From positions 51,488 to 115,487 of the forward strand of contig JARVGH010000007.1 in NCBI GenBank assembly GCA_029762755.1: a stretch of 64,000 nucleotides of DNA. Direction: 5' to 3'. How positions within the stretch are numbered: the first letter of the stretch is position 1; every line of letters starts with the position of its first letter. Positions 1-9,091 of this stretch are shown one piece after another. Position numbers and translations under genes: made by a program. The stretch is from Candidatus Bathyarchaeum tardum. Lineage in GTDB: Archaea > Thermoproteota > Bathyarchaeia > Bathyarchaeales > Bathyarchaeaceae. The notes beneath the pieces were generated by a model, which had not been told where the DNA came from, did no database searches, and saw nothing but the letters and a program-made list of their open reading frames with translations.

Positions 1-1040
1 TCTTTTATCTTATCTTCCTCTGCAGTTAAAGCTATTCTGAAGAATTCTCGGTAGTCACCAAAAGCGGTTCCAGGAGCTACAGCAACGCCATGGTCTAAAA
101 GGTCTAAAGCAAATCGTTCAGAATCTAAGCCATCAACCTTAGGAAAGAGATAAAACGGTGCATCAGGCTTAGAAAATTTCATCGGGGAATTAGAAAGAAC
201 TCTATACGCGGCATCTGCCCTCAACTTGAATTGGGTACGAATGTCATCAGCAATTTTTTGTCGTGATTCTAACCCTTTTAGAGCGCCGTACTGAATGAAA
301 GCTGGAACACATGTTGTGGTGATTTGGTTTAGTTTAATCATTTGTTTAACTAGATCTTTTTCAGCTACCACATAGCCGATTCTCCAACCAGTCATCAAAA
401 ACGTTTTTGAAAAACCACTAACGAGAATGTTTTCGCCTCCAAAATCAAGGATAGATTTTGCCTTAACAAAACTGATATCAGAATAGACTTCGTCGGACAG
501 AACTTTTACTCCTTTACTTTTCGCAATTTCAACAATTTCACTGAAAGTTTTGTCATCAATAACTTTGCTTGTTGGGTTATTTGGGCTGTTTAGAATTATC
601 ATCCGCGTTTTGTCATCAATTAATTCATCCAGTTTTTCAGGGTCTATTTTCCAGTCAGATTCAAGGTCTCGATTCAAGAGGCGAATCTCGGCTCCAAGCT
701 TTTGTGCACCTAAAGCGTAACTAGTCCAGTGCGGAGAAGGAACAACAACATTGTCTCCTGGCTTTAACGACAAAAATAACAAAGAAAATATCCCCCATTT
801 TGAACCAGTAGTAATTACTACATTGTCTACTGAAACGTCATGGATTTTAGCCAGTTCTTCTCGAAGTACTTTTTCCCCAGCAGCAGATGAATATTTTGTT
901 TTTCCTTCTTTCATGGCTGCATATGCTGCTTCAATGATTTCAGGGGGCGTAGGTAAATCAGGGTCGCCTAGGTTGAATTTGATAATTTTTTTTCCTTGAT
1001 TTTCGAGTTGTATCGCCTTTTCGCTTATTTCATACAGCAT
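1..1040 (-). CDS. Class I/II PLP aminotransferase (C-terminus cut by window edge)
   Basis: About 346 residues are visible; the 3' end runs off position 1. The protein reads as a fold-type I aminotransferase of the aspartate/aromatic group. It opens with a substrate-side motif (FNLGDPDLPTPPEI), and has the NSPNNPTSKV loop, a DEVYSD motif for the PLP pyridine nitrogen, and the Schiff-base lysine in SGFSKTFLMTGWR. The ATG at 1038-1040 follows a GGAG element about ten bases upstream. It is the last visible gene downstream of the aromatic operon, 75 bases after chorismate mutase, so a role transaminating prephenate or aromatic keto acids is a reasonable inference. Aspartate or alanine aminotransferase activity is equally possible from sequence alone. 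Confidence 0.88.
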   Translation of the reverse strand, partial: MLYEISEKAIQLENQGKKIIKFNLGDPDLPTPPEIIEAAYAAMKEGKTKYSSAAGEKVLREELAKIHDVSVDNVVITTGSKWGIFSLLFLSLKPGDNVVVPSPHWTSYALGAQKLGAEIRLLNRDLESDWKIDPEKLDELIDDKTRMIILNSPNNPTSKVIDDKTFSEIVEIAKSKGVKVLSDEVYSDISFVKAKSILDFGGENILVSGFSKTFLMTGWRIGYVVAEKDLVKQMIKLNQITTTCVPAFIQYGALKGLESRQKIADDIRTQFKLRADAAYRVLSNSPMKFSKPDAPFYLFPKVDGLDSERFALDLLDHGVAVAPGTAFGDYREFFRIALTAEEDKIK

Positions 1041-1115
1041 TTTTGGTTAACTCCAACTGACATAGAATAGACTGATTTTATCATGAACAAATTAAACGAA
1101 CTGTTTTAAATCTTC

Positions 1116-1391
1116 TTATTCTGCACCTTGAACAAACACAGACAAAGCAACAATATCTTTGAAGATTGCCTCAACTTTTTGGGGGTCAAGACCAGCTTCT
1201 AACGCTTTTGACATAACATGCAGGTACACTTCGTCTTCTCTGAGATGGTCTTTAACTGCTAGACCATTTTGTGCCTTGATTACTCCGATGCTTTTACACA
1301 GGTCCATTCTTTCTTTTAAAAGAAGGATCAATTTTTCGTCAATTAAATCAATTTTCTTCCGTAGGGTCACAATATTCTCCAACAGCTTCAA
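1116..1391 (-). CDS. aroQ: Chorismate mutase, AroQ type
   Basis: A 91-residue all-helical monofunctional chorismate mutase, which converts chorismate to prephenate for phenylalanine and tyrosine synthesis. The N-terminal helix has the AroQ pattern (LRKKIDLIDEKLILLLKERM) with the active-site arginine and the acidic/lysine pairs, followed by a K-x-x-N-G-L-A-V-K segment and a C-terminal helix. The length is typical of a single-domain AroQ, with no fused prephenate dehydratase or dehydrogenase. Its start lies inside the 3' end of aroC (44-base overlap), so the two are translated from one mRNA. Confidence 0.93.
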   Translation of the reverse strand: MKLLENIVTLRKKIDLIDEKLILLLKERMDLCKSIGVIKAQNGLAVKDHLREDEVYLHVMSKALEAGLDPQKVEAIFKDIVALSVFVQGAE

Positions 1392-2493
1392 CTCCCAAGA
1401 CTTTAGGTATCAAACCAGCTCTGAGCATTTGATCAATCAAAACCAAGGCAACTGCAGATTCAACAACAGGAACAGCCTTAGGCACAATACATGTATCGTG
1501 TCTGCCCTTAACTTGAATTTTTGTATTATTCATTTGCAGCAAATCTACAGTTCTTTGTTCTTTATCAATGGACGGTGTCGGCTTAATGGCTACTCGAAGC
1601 ACAATGGGCATCCCAGAAGACATGCCTCCAAGAATTCCACCAGAATTATTGGTAGTTGTTTTAACTTCTCCATCCTGCATCATATATGGGTCATTATTTT
1701 CTGAACCTTTCAATCGTGAAGATTCAAATCCAACACCAAATTCCACACCTTTAACAGCAGGAATCCCAAAAAGGATCTTTGCAAGATCAGCATCCAAAGA
1801 ATCAAACAACGGCTCCCCAACACCCGGCAATACATTTAATGCAAAGCAGTCCACAATTCCTCCGACACTGTCACCTTCACTTTTTGCTTTCAAAATTGCA
1901 TTTTCCATCTGTTTAGAAGCAACTAAATCAGGGCATCTAACTGAACTGTCATAAGTTTTTTCCCGAACATCCTCCACAGAAAGAGCTTTTTTTATGGTTA
2001 CACCCCCAATCGCAGAAGTGTAAGCCATAATCTCAACACTTGCAAGTGCAAGCAGTTTCTTAGCGATGGCTCCTGCCATAATATAAGCAACAGTAAGGCG
2101 ACCAGAGAATCGTCCTCCACCTCGGTTGTCATTGAAGCCGAGATATTTGATTCTCGCAGGATAATCGGCATGTCCAGGTCGGGGAGTATGACGTATCATA
2201 TCGTATGAATCTGAAACAACTTCCTTGTTCCAAACAAGAATACAAATTGGAGCACCAGTCGTAAAACCTTCATAAGTTCCCGAAAACAACTCGACTACGT
2301 CTTCTTCTCTTCGAGCAGAAACAATTTCTGCTTTTTGGGGTAAACGTTTGTCCAATTCATTTTGAATGTCTTCTACACTTAAAGGAAGACCAGCAGGACA
2401 CCCATCTATTACTGCGCCGACACATCGTCCATGGCTTTCTCCAAAACAAGTTACTACAAATTCTTTTCCTATTGAATTAGAGCCCAACAACAT
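1348..2493 (-). CDS. aroC: Chorismate synthase
   Basis: A 381-residue chorismate synthase, the FMN-dependent enzyme that converts EPSP to chorismate, the last common step. The N-terminus carries the GESHGRCVGAVIDGCPAG signature, and the conserved RPGHADY and GGRFSGR segments follow. Length is normal for the family. The start overlaps the end of aroA by 17 bases and the end overlaps chorismate mutase. This is tight translational coupling inside the aromatic operon. Confidence 0.97.
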   Translation of the reverse strand: MLLGSNSIGKEFVVTCFGESHGRCVGAVIDGCPAGLPLSVEDIQNELDKRLPQKAEIVSARREEDVVELFSGTYEGFTTGAPICILVWNKEVVSDSYDMIRHTPRPGHADYPARIKYLGFNDNRGGGRFSGRLTVAYIMAGAIAKKLLALASVEIMAYTSAIGGVTIKKALSVEDVREKTYDSSVRCPDLVASKQMENAILKAKSEGDSVGGIVDCFALNVLPGVGEPLFDSLDADLAKILFGIPAVKGVEFGVGFESSRLKGSENNDPYMMQDGEVKTTTNNSGGILGGMSSGMPIVLRVAIKPTPSIDKEQRTVDLLQMNNTKIQVKGRHDTCIVPKAVPVVESAVALVLIDQMLRAGLIPKVLGVEAVGEYCDPTEEN

Positions 2494-3754
2494 TGCCTCC
2501 TAACGCCCGCAAATCATTAAAGAACTGCGGATACGACTTATTTATACATTCAACGTTTTGAATCTTTGTTTCTCCCTTCGCACCCAAAGCGGCAACTCCA
2601 CAGGACATAGCGATTCGGTGGTCGTTATGAGGATTAATTGTAGCCCCAAACAAGGGGTACCCTCCATTTATGGTCAAACCATCTTCGGTCACTTCGATGT
2701 CTGCACCCATTTTTTTCAGTTCCGTGCTTATTGAATTTAGTCTATCAGACTCTTTGTACTTTAACCGTTTTGCATTAAATATCGTAGAGCGCCCTTTAGC
2801 ATAACACGCAAGAACAGCACAAACTGGAACTAAATCTGGAATATCCTTCGCATCAATGTCAATACAGGTAAGGGGTTTGCCCTCGATTTTTACTGATTCT
2901 TCAGTTACTTCAACTGATGCACCCATGTCTTTCAGTATCCCCAGAATTGCCCGGTCACCTTGTGCGGTTTGATAAACAAGACTATTCACAGTTATCATTG
3001 ATGAAGTCACTGCAGCAGCAGCAAAAAGAAACGCAGCAGAAGAAAAATCTCCAGGAACAACATTGTCACAAGGAATAAAACTTTGATTTGAAGGAACCCA
3101 AAAACCTGACATGTCCTGTTTTACTGCTCCTTGAAAACCGTATTTTACAAGAACTTCAAGGGTCATCTCGACATAACCTTTAGATTCCAAAGGAGTAGAA
3201 ACAGTAATATCAGTATCTTCTGAGGCTTTTGGACAAGCAAATAACAATCCAGAAATAAACTGTGAACTCACATCACCCCGTATGGAAGTTTTTCCACCTT
3301 TGATTCCCCCACCACAAACAACGACTGACGACCCATCGCTCTGAACAGTAGATTTTATTCCCAACTCTTTTAGGCTGCCAAGAAGAGGAGCAATAGGTCT
3401 TCGAGCAAATGATGCTCCAAAAAGAAACTTTGAAGAACCAGAAGCAAGGGCTGCAACAGGTACCATAAAACGAAGTGTAGACCCAGATTCTCTGCAATCT
3501 ATGGGATTTTTTGGAGTTTTAACGCATCCAGTTCCATGAATTATCCAGCAGTTTTCTCGGATTTCAGTCTCTGCTCCTAGAGCATTTACTGCATCCATGG
3601 TTGCTTGGGTATCATCAGAAAATAAGGGATTAAATATTTTTGAAGTACCTTCAGAAAGTGACGCCGCGATAACCAAGCGGTGCGTGTAAGCCTTGGAGGG
3701 GGGAGCAGAAACCACACCTTTCAGAGCAGCTGTGTGTTCAACTGTCAAATCCAA
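2477..3754 (-). CDS. aroA: 3-phosphoshikimate 1-carboxyvinyltransferase (EPSP synthase)
   Basis: A 425-residue EPSP synthase that joins phosphoenolpyruvate to shikimate-3-phosphate. Visible hallmarks are the N-terminal substrate lysine in PPSKAYTHR, the ESGSTLRFM motif, RLKYKESDRL, and the HNDHRIAMS segment near the C-terminus. The six repeated beta-alpha units expected for the family fit the length. It lies three bases downstream of the shikimate kinase gene and overlaps aroC. Confidence 0.97.
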   Translation of the reverse strand: MDLTVEHTAALKGVVSAPPSKAYTHRLVIAASLSEGTSKIFNPLFSDDTQATMDAVNALGAETEIRENCWIIHGTGCVKTPKNPIDCRESGSTLRFMVPVAALASGSSKFLFGASFARRPIAPLLGSLKELGIKSTVQSDGSSVVVCGGGIKGGKTSIRGDVSSQFISGLLFACPKASEDTDITVSTPLESKGYVEMTLEVLVKYGFQGAVKQDMSGFWVPSNQSFIPCDNVVPGDFSSAAFLFAAAAVTSSMITVNSLVYQTAQGDRAILGILKDMGASVEVTEESVKIEGKPLTCIDIDAKDIPDLVPVCAVLACYAKGRSTIFNAKRLKYKESDRLNSISTELKKMGADIEVTEDGLTINGGYPLFGATINPHNDHRIAMSCGVAALGAKGETKIQNVECINKSYPQFFNDLRALGGNVVGL

Positions 3755-3757
3755 TTT

Positions 3758-4633
3758 TTAAAGGACCACCCTTGCTTTCTCCAGATTAACCTGAGCCTCT
3801 AAAATGTCGCCTACATAATTCTGCCAAGCTTCTTTAACAGACTCTAAGTTGTCTTTAGAAACTATTGCAGTAACAGCAGGACCAGTTCCGGATAACCCTG
3901 CAGCCAAAGCACCCGCCGTGAGAGCATCAACTGCAGGAGAAGGATCATAACCAAGAACAGAAGAATAAACTAACCCGTTCAAGGTTAAAGCAGCCCAATA
4001 GTTCCCATTCAAGGCTTCATTGTAAGCTATTTTAACAGCAGAAGACAAAGCTCGCATACGGTTCACATTGGAACTAACAGTATAGGTTTTTTGTGCAGGA
4101 ACATAAAACAAAACAGCAAGAGGAGCTTCGGGTAACTCAAAACGCTTAATGATTTCGCGTTCCAAATTATCGGTTATTACAACCCCGCCAAAATAAGAAG
4201 CACAAGCATCATCAAAAGCCCCAGTTATGGTAACCTTTGCATCCAAAGCAGCTTCAACGCCCAACCGCACCAACGCAACATCATCCAAACTGCGTTCTAA
4301 TGCCGCAGCAGTTGCCAGAGCAATTGCATTTGCTGCTGCACTGCTACTTTTCATACCACGGGCAACAGGAATAGAAGAACTAGTTTCAACTTTTGCACCA
4401 AATTCATTATCTAAACCAAAATGCTTGAAGACATGCTCAACAGTTTTTTGTGCCAAAACAGGATTCTCCGAAGAATCAGAACGAATAACAACATCCACTT
4501 GTCCAGTTTCACCAGTCAGTTTTACTATGGCTTTTGTCCAAAGGTCCACACCTACTGCTGCGCCTTTTCCAGTAGCGATTGCATTAATTATTGTAGCTGC
4601 ACCATGAGATATTGCTTGGGCATGTCCATGCAT
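3758..4633 (-). CDS. aroK: Shikimate kinase, archaeal GHMP type
   Basis: A 291-residue GHMP-superfamily kinase, the archaeal replacement for bacterial P-loop AroK. The ATP-binding GHMP motif is at about residues 90-105 (PVARGMKSSSAAANAIAL), and a glycine-rich LSGTGPAV loop sits near the C-terminus. Homoserine kinase is also a GHMP kinase, but the SSSA-rich motif and the position between aroE and aroA, with a one-base start/stop overlap with aroE, favour shikimate phosphorylation. Confidence 0.93.
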   Translation of the reverse strand: MHGHAQAISHGAATIINAIATGKGAAVGVDLWTKAIVKLTGETGQVDVVIRSDSSENPVLAQKTVEHVFKHFGLDNEFGAKVETSSSIPVARGMKSSSAAANAIALATAAALERSLDDVALVRLGVEAALDAKVTITGAFDDACASYFGGVVITDNLEREIIKRFELPEAPLAVLFYVPAQKTYTVSSNVNRMRALSSAVKIAYNEALNGNYWAALTLNGLVYSSVLGYDPSPAVDALTAGALAAGLSGTGPAVTAIVSKDNLESVKEAWQNYVGDILEAQVNLEKARVVL

Positions 4634-5499
4634 TAATCTGAACCTCCATTTTTTAGGGCATTCAATGCAGCTTTTCTCATAACCTCAACAGGAGCAGGAC
4701 AATTAGTCCAAATGTGAAAAGCAACAGAACCTTGATAAATGAGCATTTCAAGTCCTGAAATAACTTTTGCACCTACAGTTTTTGCATCTTTCAAAAGTTT
4801 AGTTTCCAAAGGATTGTAAATAATGTCCATCACATTAAGATCAGGACGCAATAGCTCCGACGGAACAGGGCTAATTTCATTGTCTGGATGCATACCCACA
4901 CAAGTTGCGTTAATTAGAATGTCCGCTGTTTCAAGTTCTTGTTTAAGAACTTTAAAAGAAAGGGGTCCACTTTTTACTGTTGCACCAAAATTTTTGGGCA
5001 ATAACTTAACCAAGTTTTTTGCTTTGTCAGAGTTTCTGTTCAAGACCACAAGCTCATTAACGTTCTGGGCGGCTTGATACGCTATGGCTTTTGCTGCACC
5101 TCCAGCACCAAGAAGCACAAGTTTCATTTTTTCAGGACAAACACCGTTTTCTTGCAGAGCAATAATTGCTCCTTCGCCGTCTGTGTTGTATCCACTAAGT
5201 TTTCCCTGATTGTTAAGAATAGTGTTTACCGCGCCAACAGATTTTGCGGTGACGTCAAGTTCATCAAGGTACTTGATAACCTCGTTTTTGTGGGGCATAG
5301 TCACGTTTAATCCTTTTAGACCTAAACTTTTTACTCCTAAAAGGGTGTCCTTCAAATCTTTGGCAGTTACGGTAAAAGCAACATAAACAAGGTTCAGTCC
5401 AAGTTCTTCGAAGGCCGCATTATGCATTACAGGACTAAGGGAGTGTTCTACAGGGTCACCGATAATAGCGCACACTTTAGTTTTTCCTGAGACATTCAT
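4633..5499 (-). CDS. aroE: Shikimate dehydrogenase
   Basis: A 288-residue NADP-dependent shikimate dehydrogenase, reducing 3-dehydroshikimate to shikimate. The substrate domain has HSLSPVMHNAAFEELG and the catalytic lysine in NVTMPHKNEV. The cofactor domain has GAGGAAKAIAYQ, and the conserved C-terminal GLEMLIYQG segment is intact. A GGGG element lies nine bases before the ATG. The stop codon overlaps the start of the shikimate kinase gene. Confidence 0.96.
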   Translation of the reverse strand: MNVSGKTKVCAIIGDPVEHSLSPVMHNAAFEELGLNLVYVAFTVTAKDLKDTLLGVKSLGLKGLNVTMPHKNEVIKYLDELDVTAKSVGAVNTILNNQGKLSGYNTDGEGAIIALQENGVCPEKMKLVLLGAGGAAKAIAYQAAQNVNELVVLNRNSDKAKNLVKLLPKNFGATVKSGPLSFKVLKQELETADILINATCVGMHPDNEISPVPSELLRPDLNVMDIIYNPLETKLLKDAKTVGAKVISGLEMLIYQGSVAFHIWTNCPAPVEVMRKAALNALKNGGSD

Positions 5500-5500
5500 A

Positions 5501-6187
5501 CTATTTTAGCCCCAAAGTCTCGTATGCAAGATTCATTTCATGTATAGTTAATTGTCCTTTTGCTGTTTTTCTTTTTTCGTCAAGACAAGCAAAGGTAAAA
5601 AAGGCACCAAAAACAGGGGACAACAAACGAGAAGGTTTGCCATAATCTCCCATAGCAAAACAAACGATTTTAGATTGCTTAGACGATTTAGAAACAAAAT
5701 CTAAAACTACTAAGTTGTCTTCAACTGTTTCAGCAGTAGTTATAATCTTACAAACATCAGCACCTAATGCAGATATTTCATCTTGAACTTTTCTTAACTC
5801 AGATACCGAAGGTGTTTGTTTAAAATCATGAAAAGAAACAATAACTTTGGCTGCAGCAGCATGCAAACTCTGGATTAACTGAACTTGATTAGGTGTACCT
5901 AAATCCACATCAACATATTCAAAACCATTTTTTGCTGCGTCAACCAATATTTTTTGGCGTTCAGTTTCGGTGCCCATAAAATTACCGTGTTGTTTTGTTG
6001 ATTTGTTTGTAGCAATCAACGGAGTTTTAGTACAAGATGCAATTTCTTTTAGGCACCCGTGATTTTTGAGACTGTCTAACCTAATTTCAATAAGGTCTGC
6101 GTGTAAACTATCAGCAGTTTGAAGTAATTCAATTGCTTCATCAACTGTTTTAGGTGGAATTGCAACGCAGACTCTAATTGTCAACAC
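5501..6187 (-). CDS. aroD: 3-dehydroquinate dehydratase, type I
   Basis: A 228-residue class I dehydroquinase, forming 3-dehydroshikimate through a Schiff base. The conserved EIRLDSL strand is near residue 35, the catalytic histidine lies in VSFHDF, the Schiff-base lysine in DVCKIITTA, and FAMGDYGKPSRL closes the active site. The start is GTG at 6185-6187 (a TTG follows at once) and overlaps the end of the upstream dehydroquinate synthase gene by a few bases. Confidence 0.95.
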   Translation of the reverse strand: MLTIRVCVAIPPKTVDEAIELLQTADSLHADLIEIRLDSLKNHGCLKEIASCTKTPLIATNKSTKQHGNFMGTETERQKILVDAAKNGFEYVDVDLGTPNQVQLIQSLHAAAAKVIVSFHDFKQTPSVSELRKVQDEISALGADVCKIITTAETVEDNLVVLDFVSKSSKQSKIVCFAMGDYGKPSRLLSPVFGAFFTFACLDEKRKTAKGQLTIHEMNLAYETLGLK

Positions 6188-7251
6188 TCGATCACTGCTT
6201 CTTCTTTCACCAATGTTCCAAAATGCCTTCCGCCTTCTTCCACTTGGGCAAGAATTTTGTCTCCCTTTGTTAGGTCAGTTACAGCTTTGGAGCCTTCGGG
6301 AGTAACAACTCTTATAGTCTCAGCGTTTTGGGCAATAAGTTTCAAACTTTTGCCATTATATTCTGCTTCAATTAATAGCATTGGACGCCACTCAATTTTT
6401 GAGCGTGCAACATTGGTTACCCTGACGTTTCCTGCTCGGTCTACAATAAGTACTTCTTCCCCAGATTTTAGTTCAGACAAATATCTCGTCCGGTTTGGAG
6501 AAGTAAGAGCATACAAAGATAAAGGTCCAGCATTAACCCTAAAAGGACGAGTTTCCACGTATGGACTTTCGTGAACTTCTGCTTGAACTAAAAACAAGCC
6601 AGAAGATTGACAACCCAAAAGCATGCCCTCTCCAGGTTTCATAAGTTCACAGGTGTCAATACAAGAACGAGCTCCGGTTCCAATCTCTTTTACTTCAGTA
6701 ACCTCAACAGGAACCAAACCAAGACCGACAGACTCTTTTTTGGCAAACTCTGCCGTTTGCTTGAGTTCTTCAAGACTATCGGTCTTCAGAACTACACCGT
6801 CTGAACCAAGTTCCAAAGTTTCTAAGGCAACTTTTGCTTCTTTTGTGTTAGAAACTTCCGCTAAAAGTTTAGTTTTTCCCCGGGTCTTTGCGATGAGATT
6901 CTCCAAAGGAATGATTTTCCAGTCAGGAGTACCAACAATAACATAATCAGACAAAAGTTCCGCAGCAGCTATTGCTGTTTCTTCATCCTTTTTGCTTTCA
7001 ATAATCATTTTCACTGCAACACATTTGCCGTCAGCCTTCAACTTTTTTACGGATTCAAGTTCAGACGAAGAAACAGTAACAATGTCAGCGTCCCCAGAAT
7101 CCGAAGCAACAGAAAGCCCAGCTTTTTTTGCATCGTCAATATCTTTTGCATCAACTAAGGCAACGTCACAAAACTGCGCTGCAGATTTTAGTAACTTAAC
7201 TTTTTGAGGGTTAGGAAGGGCCACATCGATTTCAACCCAAAGGTACTTCAT
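6181..7251 (-). CDS. 3-dehydroquinate synthase II (archaeal AroB')
   Basis: A 356-residue member of the archaeal dehydroquinate synthase II family, which oxidatively deaminates and cyclises 2-amino-3,7-dideoxyheptulosonate to 3-dehydroquinate and is unrelated to bacterial AroB. Family marks are the MKYLWVEID start, the GTGARSCIDTCELMKPGEGM block near the middle, and ESPYVETRPFRVNAGPL with TRYLSELKSGEEV after it. The ATG at 7249-7251 follows a GGTGA element and begins one base after the stop of the ADH synthase gene; the two always work together in this pathway. Confidence 0.95.
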   Translation of the reverse strand: MKYLWVEIDVALPNPQKVKLLKSAAQFCDVALVDAKDIDDAKKAGLSVASDSGDADIVTVSSSELESVKKLKADGKCVAVKMIIESKKDEETAIAAAELLSDYVIVGTPDWKIIPLENLIAKTRGKTKLLAEVSNTKEAKVALETLELGSDGVVLKTDSLEELKQTAEFAKKESVGLGLVPVEVTEVKEIGTGARSCIDTCELMKPGEGMLLGCQSSGLFLVQAEVHESPYVETRPFRVNAGPLSLYALTSPNRTRYLSELKSGEEVLIVDRAGNVRVTNVARSKIEWRPMLLIEAEYNGKSLKLIAQNAETIRVVTPEGSKAVTDLTKGDKILAQVEEGGRHFGTLVKEEAVIEC

Positions 7252-7252
7252 T

Positions 7253-8038
7253 TTATTCACCAAGGATTTTCATTGCATCATCAACTGACGCATTATTATG
7301 AATAATCGCTGAAAGTGCCTTAACCATGTTTGTAGGGTTTTCATGTTGGAACACGTTTCTTCCTATAGAGAGACCCGATCCGCCACCTGTTACCGAATCT
7401 TTTACCATCAGTAAAACATCTTTAGTGGTTTCGGCTTTTGGTCCACCAGCAATGATAACTGGAACTGGACAAGAATCAGTAACTTGTTTGAAAGATTCAA
7501 CAGTACCTGTGTAGTTTGTTTTAATGATATCAGCTCCAAGTTCTGCTCCCAAACGGGCTGCATGGGCAACTACATTTGCAGAATGGGCGTTTTTGATGTT
7601 TGGTCCTCTTGGATACATCATAGCCAATAACGGCATACCAAAATCGTCACATTCACAGGCGACTTTGCCTAAGGTTGCAAGCATACTATCTTCGTTTTTT
7701 GAGCCAACGTTAATGTGCACTGAAACTGCGTCTGCACCTAAACGGACAGCATCGTCTACAGTTCCCACTTGCATTTTGTTGTTGGGTTCAGGACAAAGGG
7801 CTGAAATTCCAGACAAATGAATGATTAATCCGGCGGTTCCGTTGTCTACTTTTTTTGCGATTCCCCGGTTTATGAGAACTGCGTCAACGTCTCCAAGCAA
7901 CAACTTGTCAATGATTTCTTGCATGTTTGTTAGTCCTGTAACTGGACCAACAGTTACTCCATGGTCCATTGGGACAATCACGGTTTTGTTGTCACTTCTG
8001 AAGATTCTTTTTAATCGTCTTTTTTTACCTGTTTCCAA
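7253..8038 (-). CDS. 2-amino-3,7-dideoxy-D-threo-hept-6-ulosonate synthase (ADH synthase)
   Basis: A 261-residue class I aldolase-like enzyme that makes the first committed intermediate of the archaeal aromatic pathway from aspartate semialdehyde and a deoxyketohexose phosphate. The family motif VPMDHGVTVGPVTGL is near residue 22, and the catalytic lysine lies in DIIKTNYTG, followed by IIAGGPKAET and the GGSGLSIGRNVFQ phosphate loop. The TTG start is preceded by GGAG. The gene directly follows asd, which supplies its substrate. Confidence 0.96.
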   Translation of the reverse strand: METGKKRRLKRIFRSDNKTVIVPMDHGVTVGPVTGLTNMQEIIDKLLLGDVDAVLINRGIAKKVDNGTAGLIIHLSGISALCPEPNNKMQVGTVDDAVRLGADAVSVHINVGSKNEDSMLATLGKVACECDDFGMPLLAMMYPRGPNIKNAHSANVVAHAARLGAELGADIIKTNYTGTVESFKQVTDSCPVPVIIAGGPKAETTKDVLLMVKDSVTGGGSGLSIGRNVFQHENPTNMVKALSAIIHNNASVDDAMKILGE

Positions 8039-8053
8039 AGGTTCTTGTCTCCT

Positions 8054-9091
8054 TTAGAGGAACTTCTTTACTTTCAAGTATTCTGCGTTAAGGACACCGC
8101 ATCCAGCGGCTCCCCGTATCGTATTGTGACCCAAAGCAATAAACTTCACCCCATCCATCACAGGGTCTTTTCTGAGCCTACCAACTACGGTGCTCATTCC
8201 GTTGCCTTCCATACGGTCTAATCGGGTTTGTGGACGATTATTTTCCCAAGTAACTATAACTGGTTTTTCTGGAGCCGAAGGCAATTTTAAGGTCTGCGGT
8301 TCACCAATGAAGTTTTCCATAGCATCAGCTACAGTTTCAGGTTCTGCTTTCTTTTTTGTTGCCACGAAAACTGCTTCCATATGGCCATCAATTGTTGGAA
8401 CTCTGTGACAGCTAGATGAAACCTTGAAGTCAGCAGGTTTAGAAGCAGTACCCAGAATCTTTTGGGTTTCAGATTCCATTTTGGGTTCTTCTCCACCGAT
8501 GTAAGGAATGACGTTATCCACGATATCCAACGAGGCAACTCCAGGGTATCCGGCACCAGATATTGCCTGCATCGTGGATACTATGAGGCTTTTGATGCCA
8601 AATACATCATAGATTGGCTTTAAAGGCAAAGTTAGAACAGTGGTGCTACAGTTTGGGTTAGTGACAAGGATGCCGTCCCATTTTCGTTTTCTTTGTTGTT
8701 CTTCAATTAGGCTAACGTGTTCACAGTTAATTTCTGGGTTTAGCATAGGAACATCCGGATCCATTCGGTGGGACGATGCGTTACTAACTACCACATTTCC
8801 TGCAGAAGCAAAATCTTCCTCAACTTTTCCTGCTACATCCGAAGGCAATGCTGAGAAAACTATGTCAACATCTTTTACTTCACTTGGAGTAATGTCCACT
8901 ACTTCCATTTGTGCGACAGCTTCAGGGACTGGAGTTGATTGCCTCCATCTGGAAGCTTCTCCGTATGTTCTTCCGGCACTTCTTTCTGAGGCTGCAACAG
9001 TTGTTACTTCAAACCAAGGGTGATTTTCTAGCAGTTGAACAAATATTTGTCCAACATTTCCTGTTGCACCTAATACAGCAGCTTTTAACAT
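8054..9091 (-). CDS. asd: Aspartate-semialdehyde dehydrogenase
   Basis: A 345-residue NADP-dependent enzyme that reduces aspartyl phosphate to aspartate semialdehyde. The N-terminal GATGNVGQIFVQLL dinucleotide loop, the nucleophilic cysteine in VTNPNCSTTV and the histidine motif SSCHRVPTIDGH are all present. The ATG overlaps the end of the aspartate kinase gene and follows GGGGAT. Because it is the only asd in the window and is embedded in the aromatic operon, its product may feed both aromatics and the threonine branch encoded at 31-34 kb. Confidence 0.96.
   Translation of the reverse strand: MLKAAVLGATGNVGQIFVQLLENHPWFEVTTVAASERSAGRTYGEASRWRQSTPVPEAVAQMEVVDITPSEVKDVDIVFSALPSDVAGKVEEDFASAGNVVVSNASSHRMDPDVPMLNPEINCEHVSLIEEQQRKRKWDGILVTNPNCSTTVLTLPLKPIYDVFGIKSLIVSTMQAISGAGYPGVASLDIVDNVIPYIGGEEPKMESETQKILGTASKPADFKVSSSCHRVPTIDGHMEAVFVATKKKAEPETVADAMENFIGEPQTLKLPSAPEKPVIVTWENNRPQTRLDRMEGNGMSTVVGRLRKDPVMDGVKFIALGHNTIRGAAGCGVLNAEYLKVKKFL

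Noticed and set aside
1159..1704. A 181-codon frame on the plus strand across chorismate mutase and aroC
   Set aside because: It is antisense to two overlapping, well-conserved enzymes and has no family features.
3758..4633. GHMP kinase as homoserine kinase
   Set aside because: The SSSA-rich motif and position inside the aro operon fit archaeal shikimate kinase; no bacterial AroK is otherwise present to complete the pathway.
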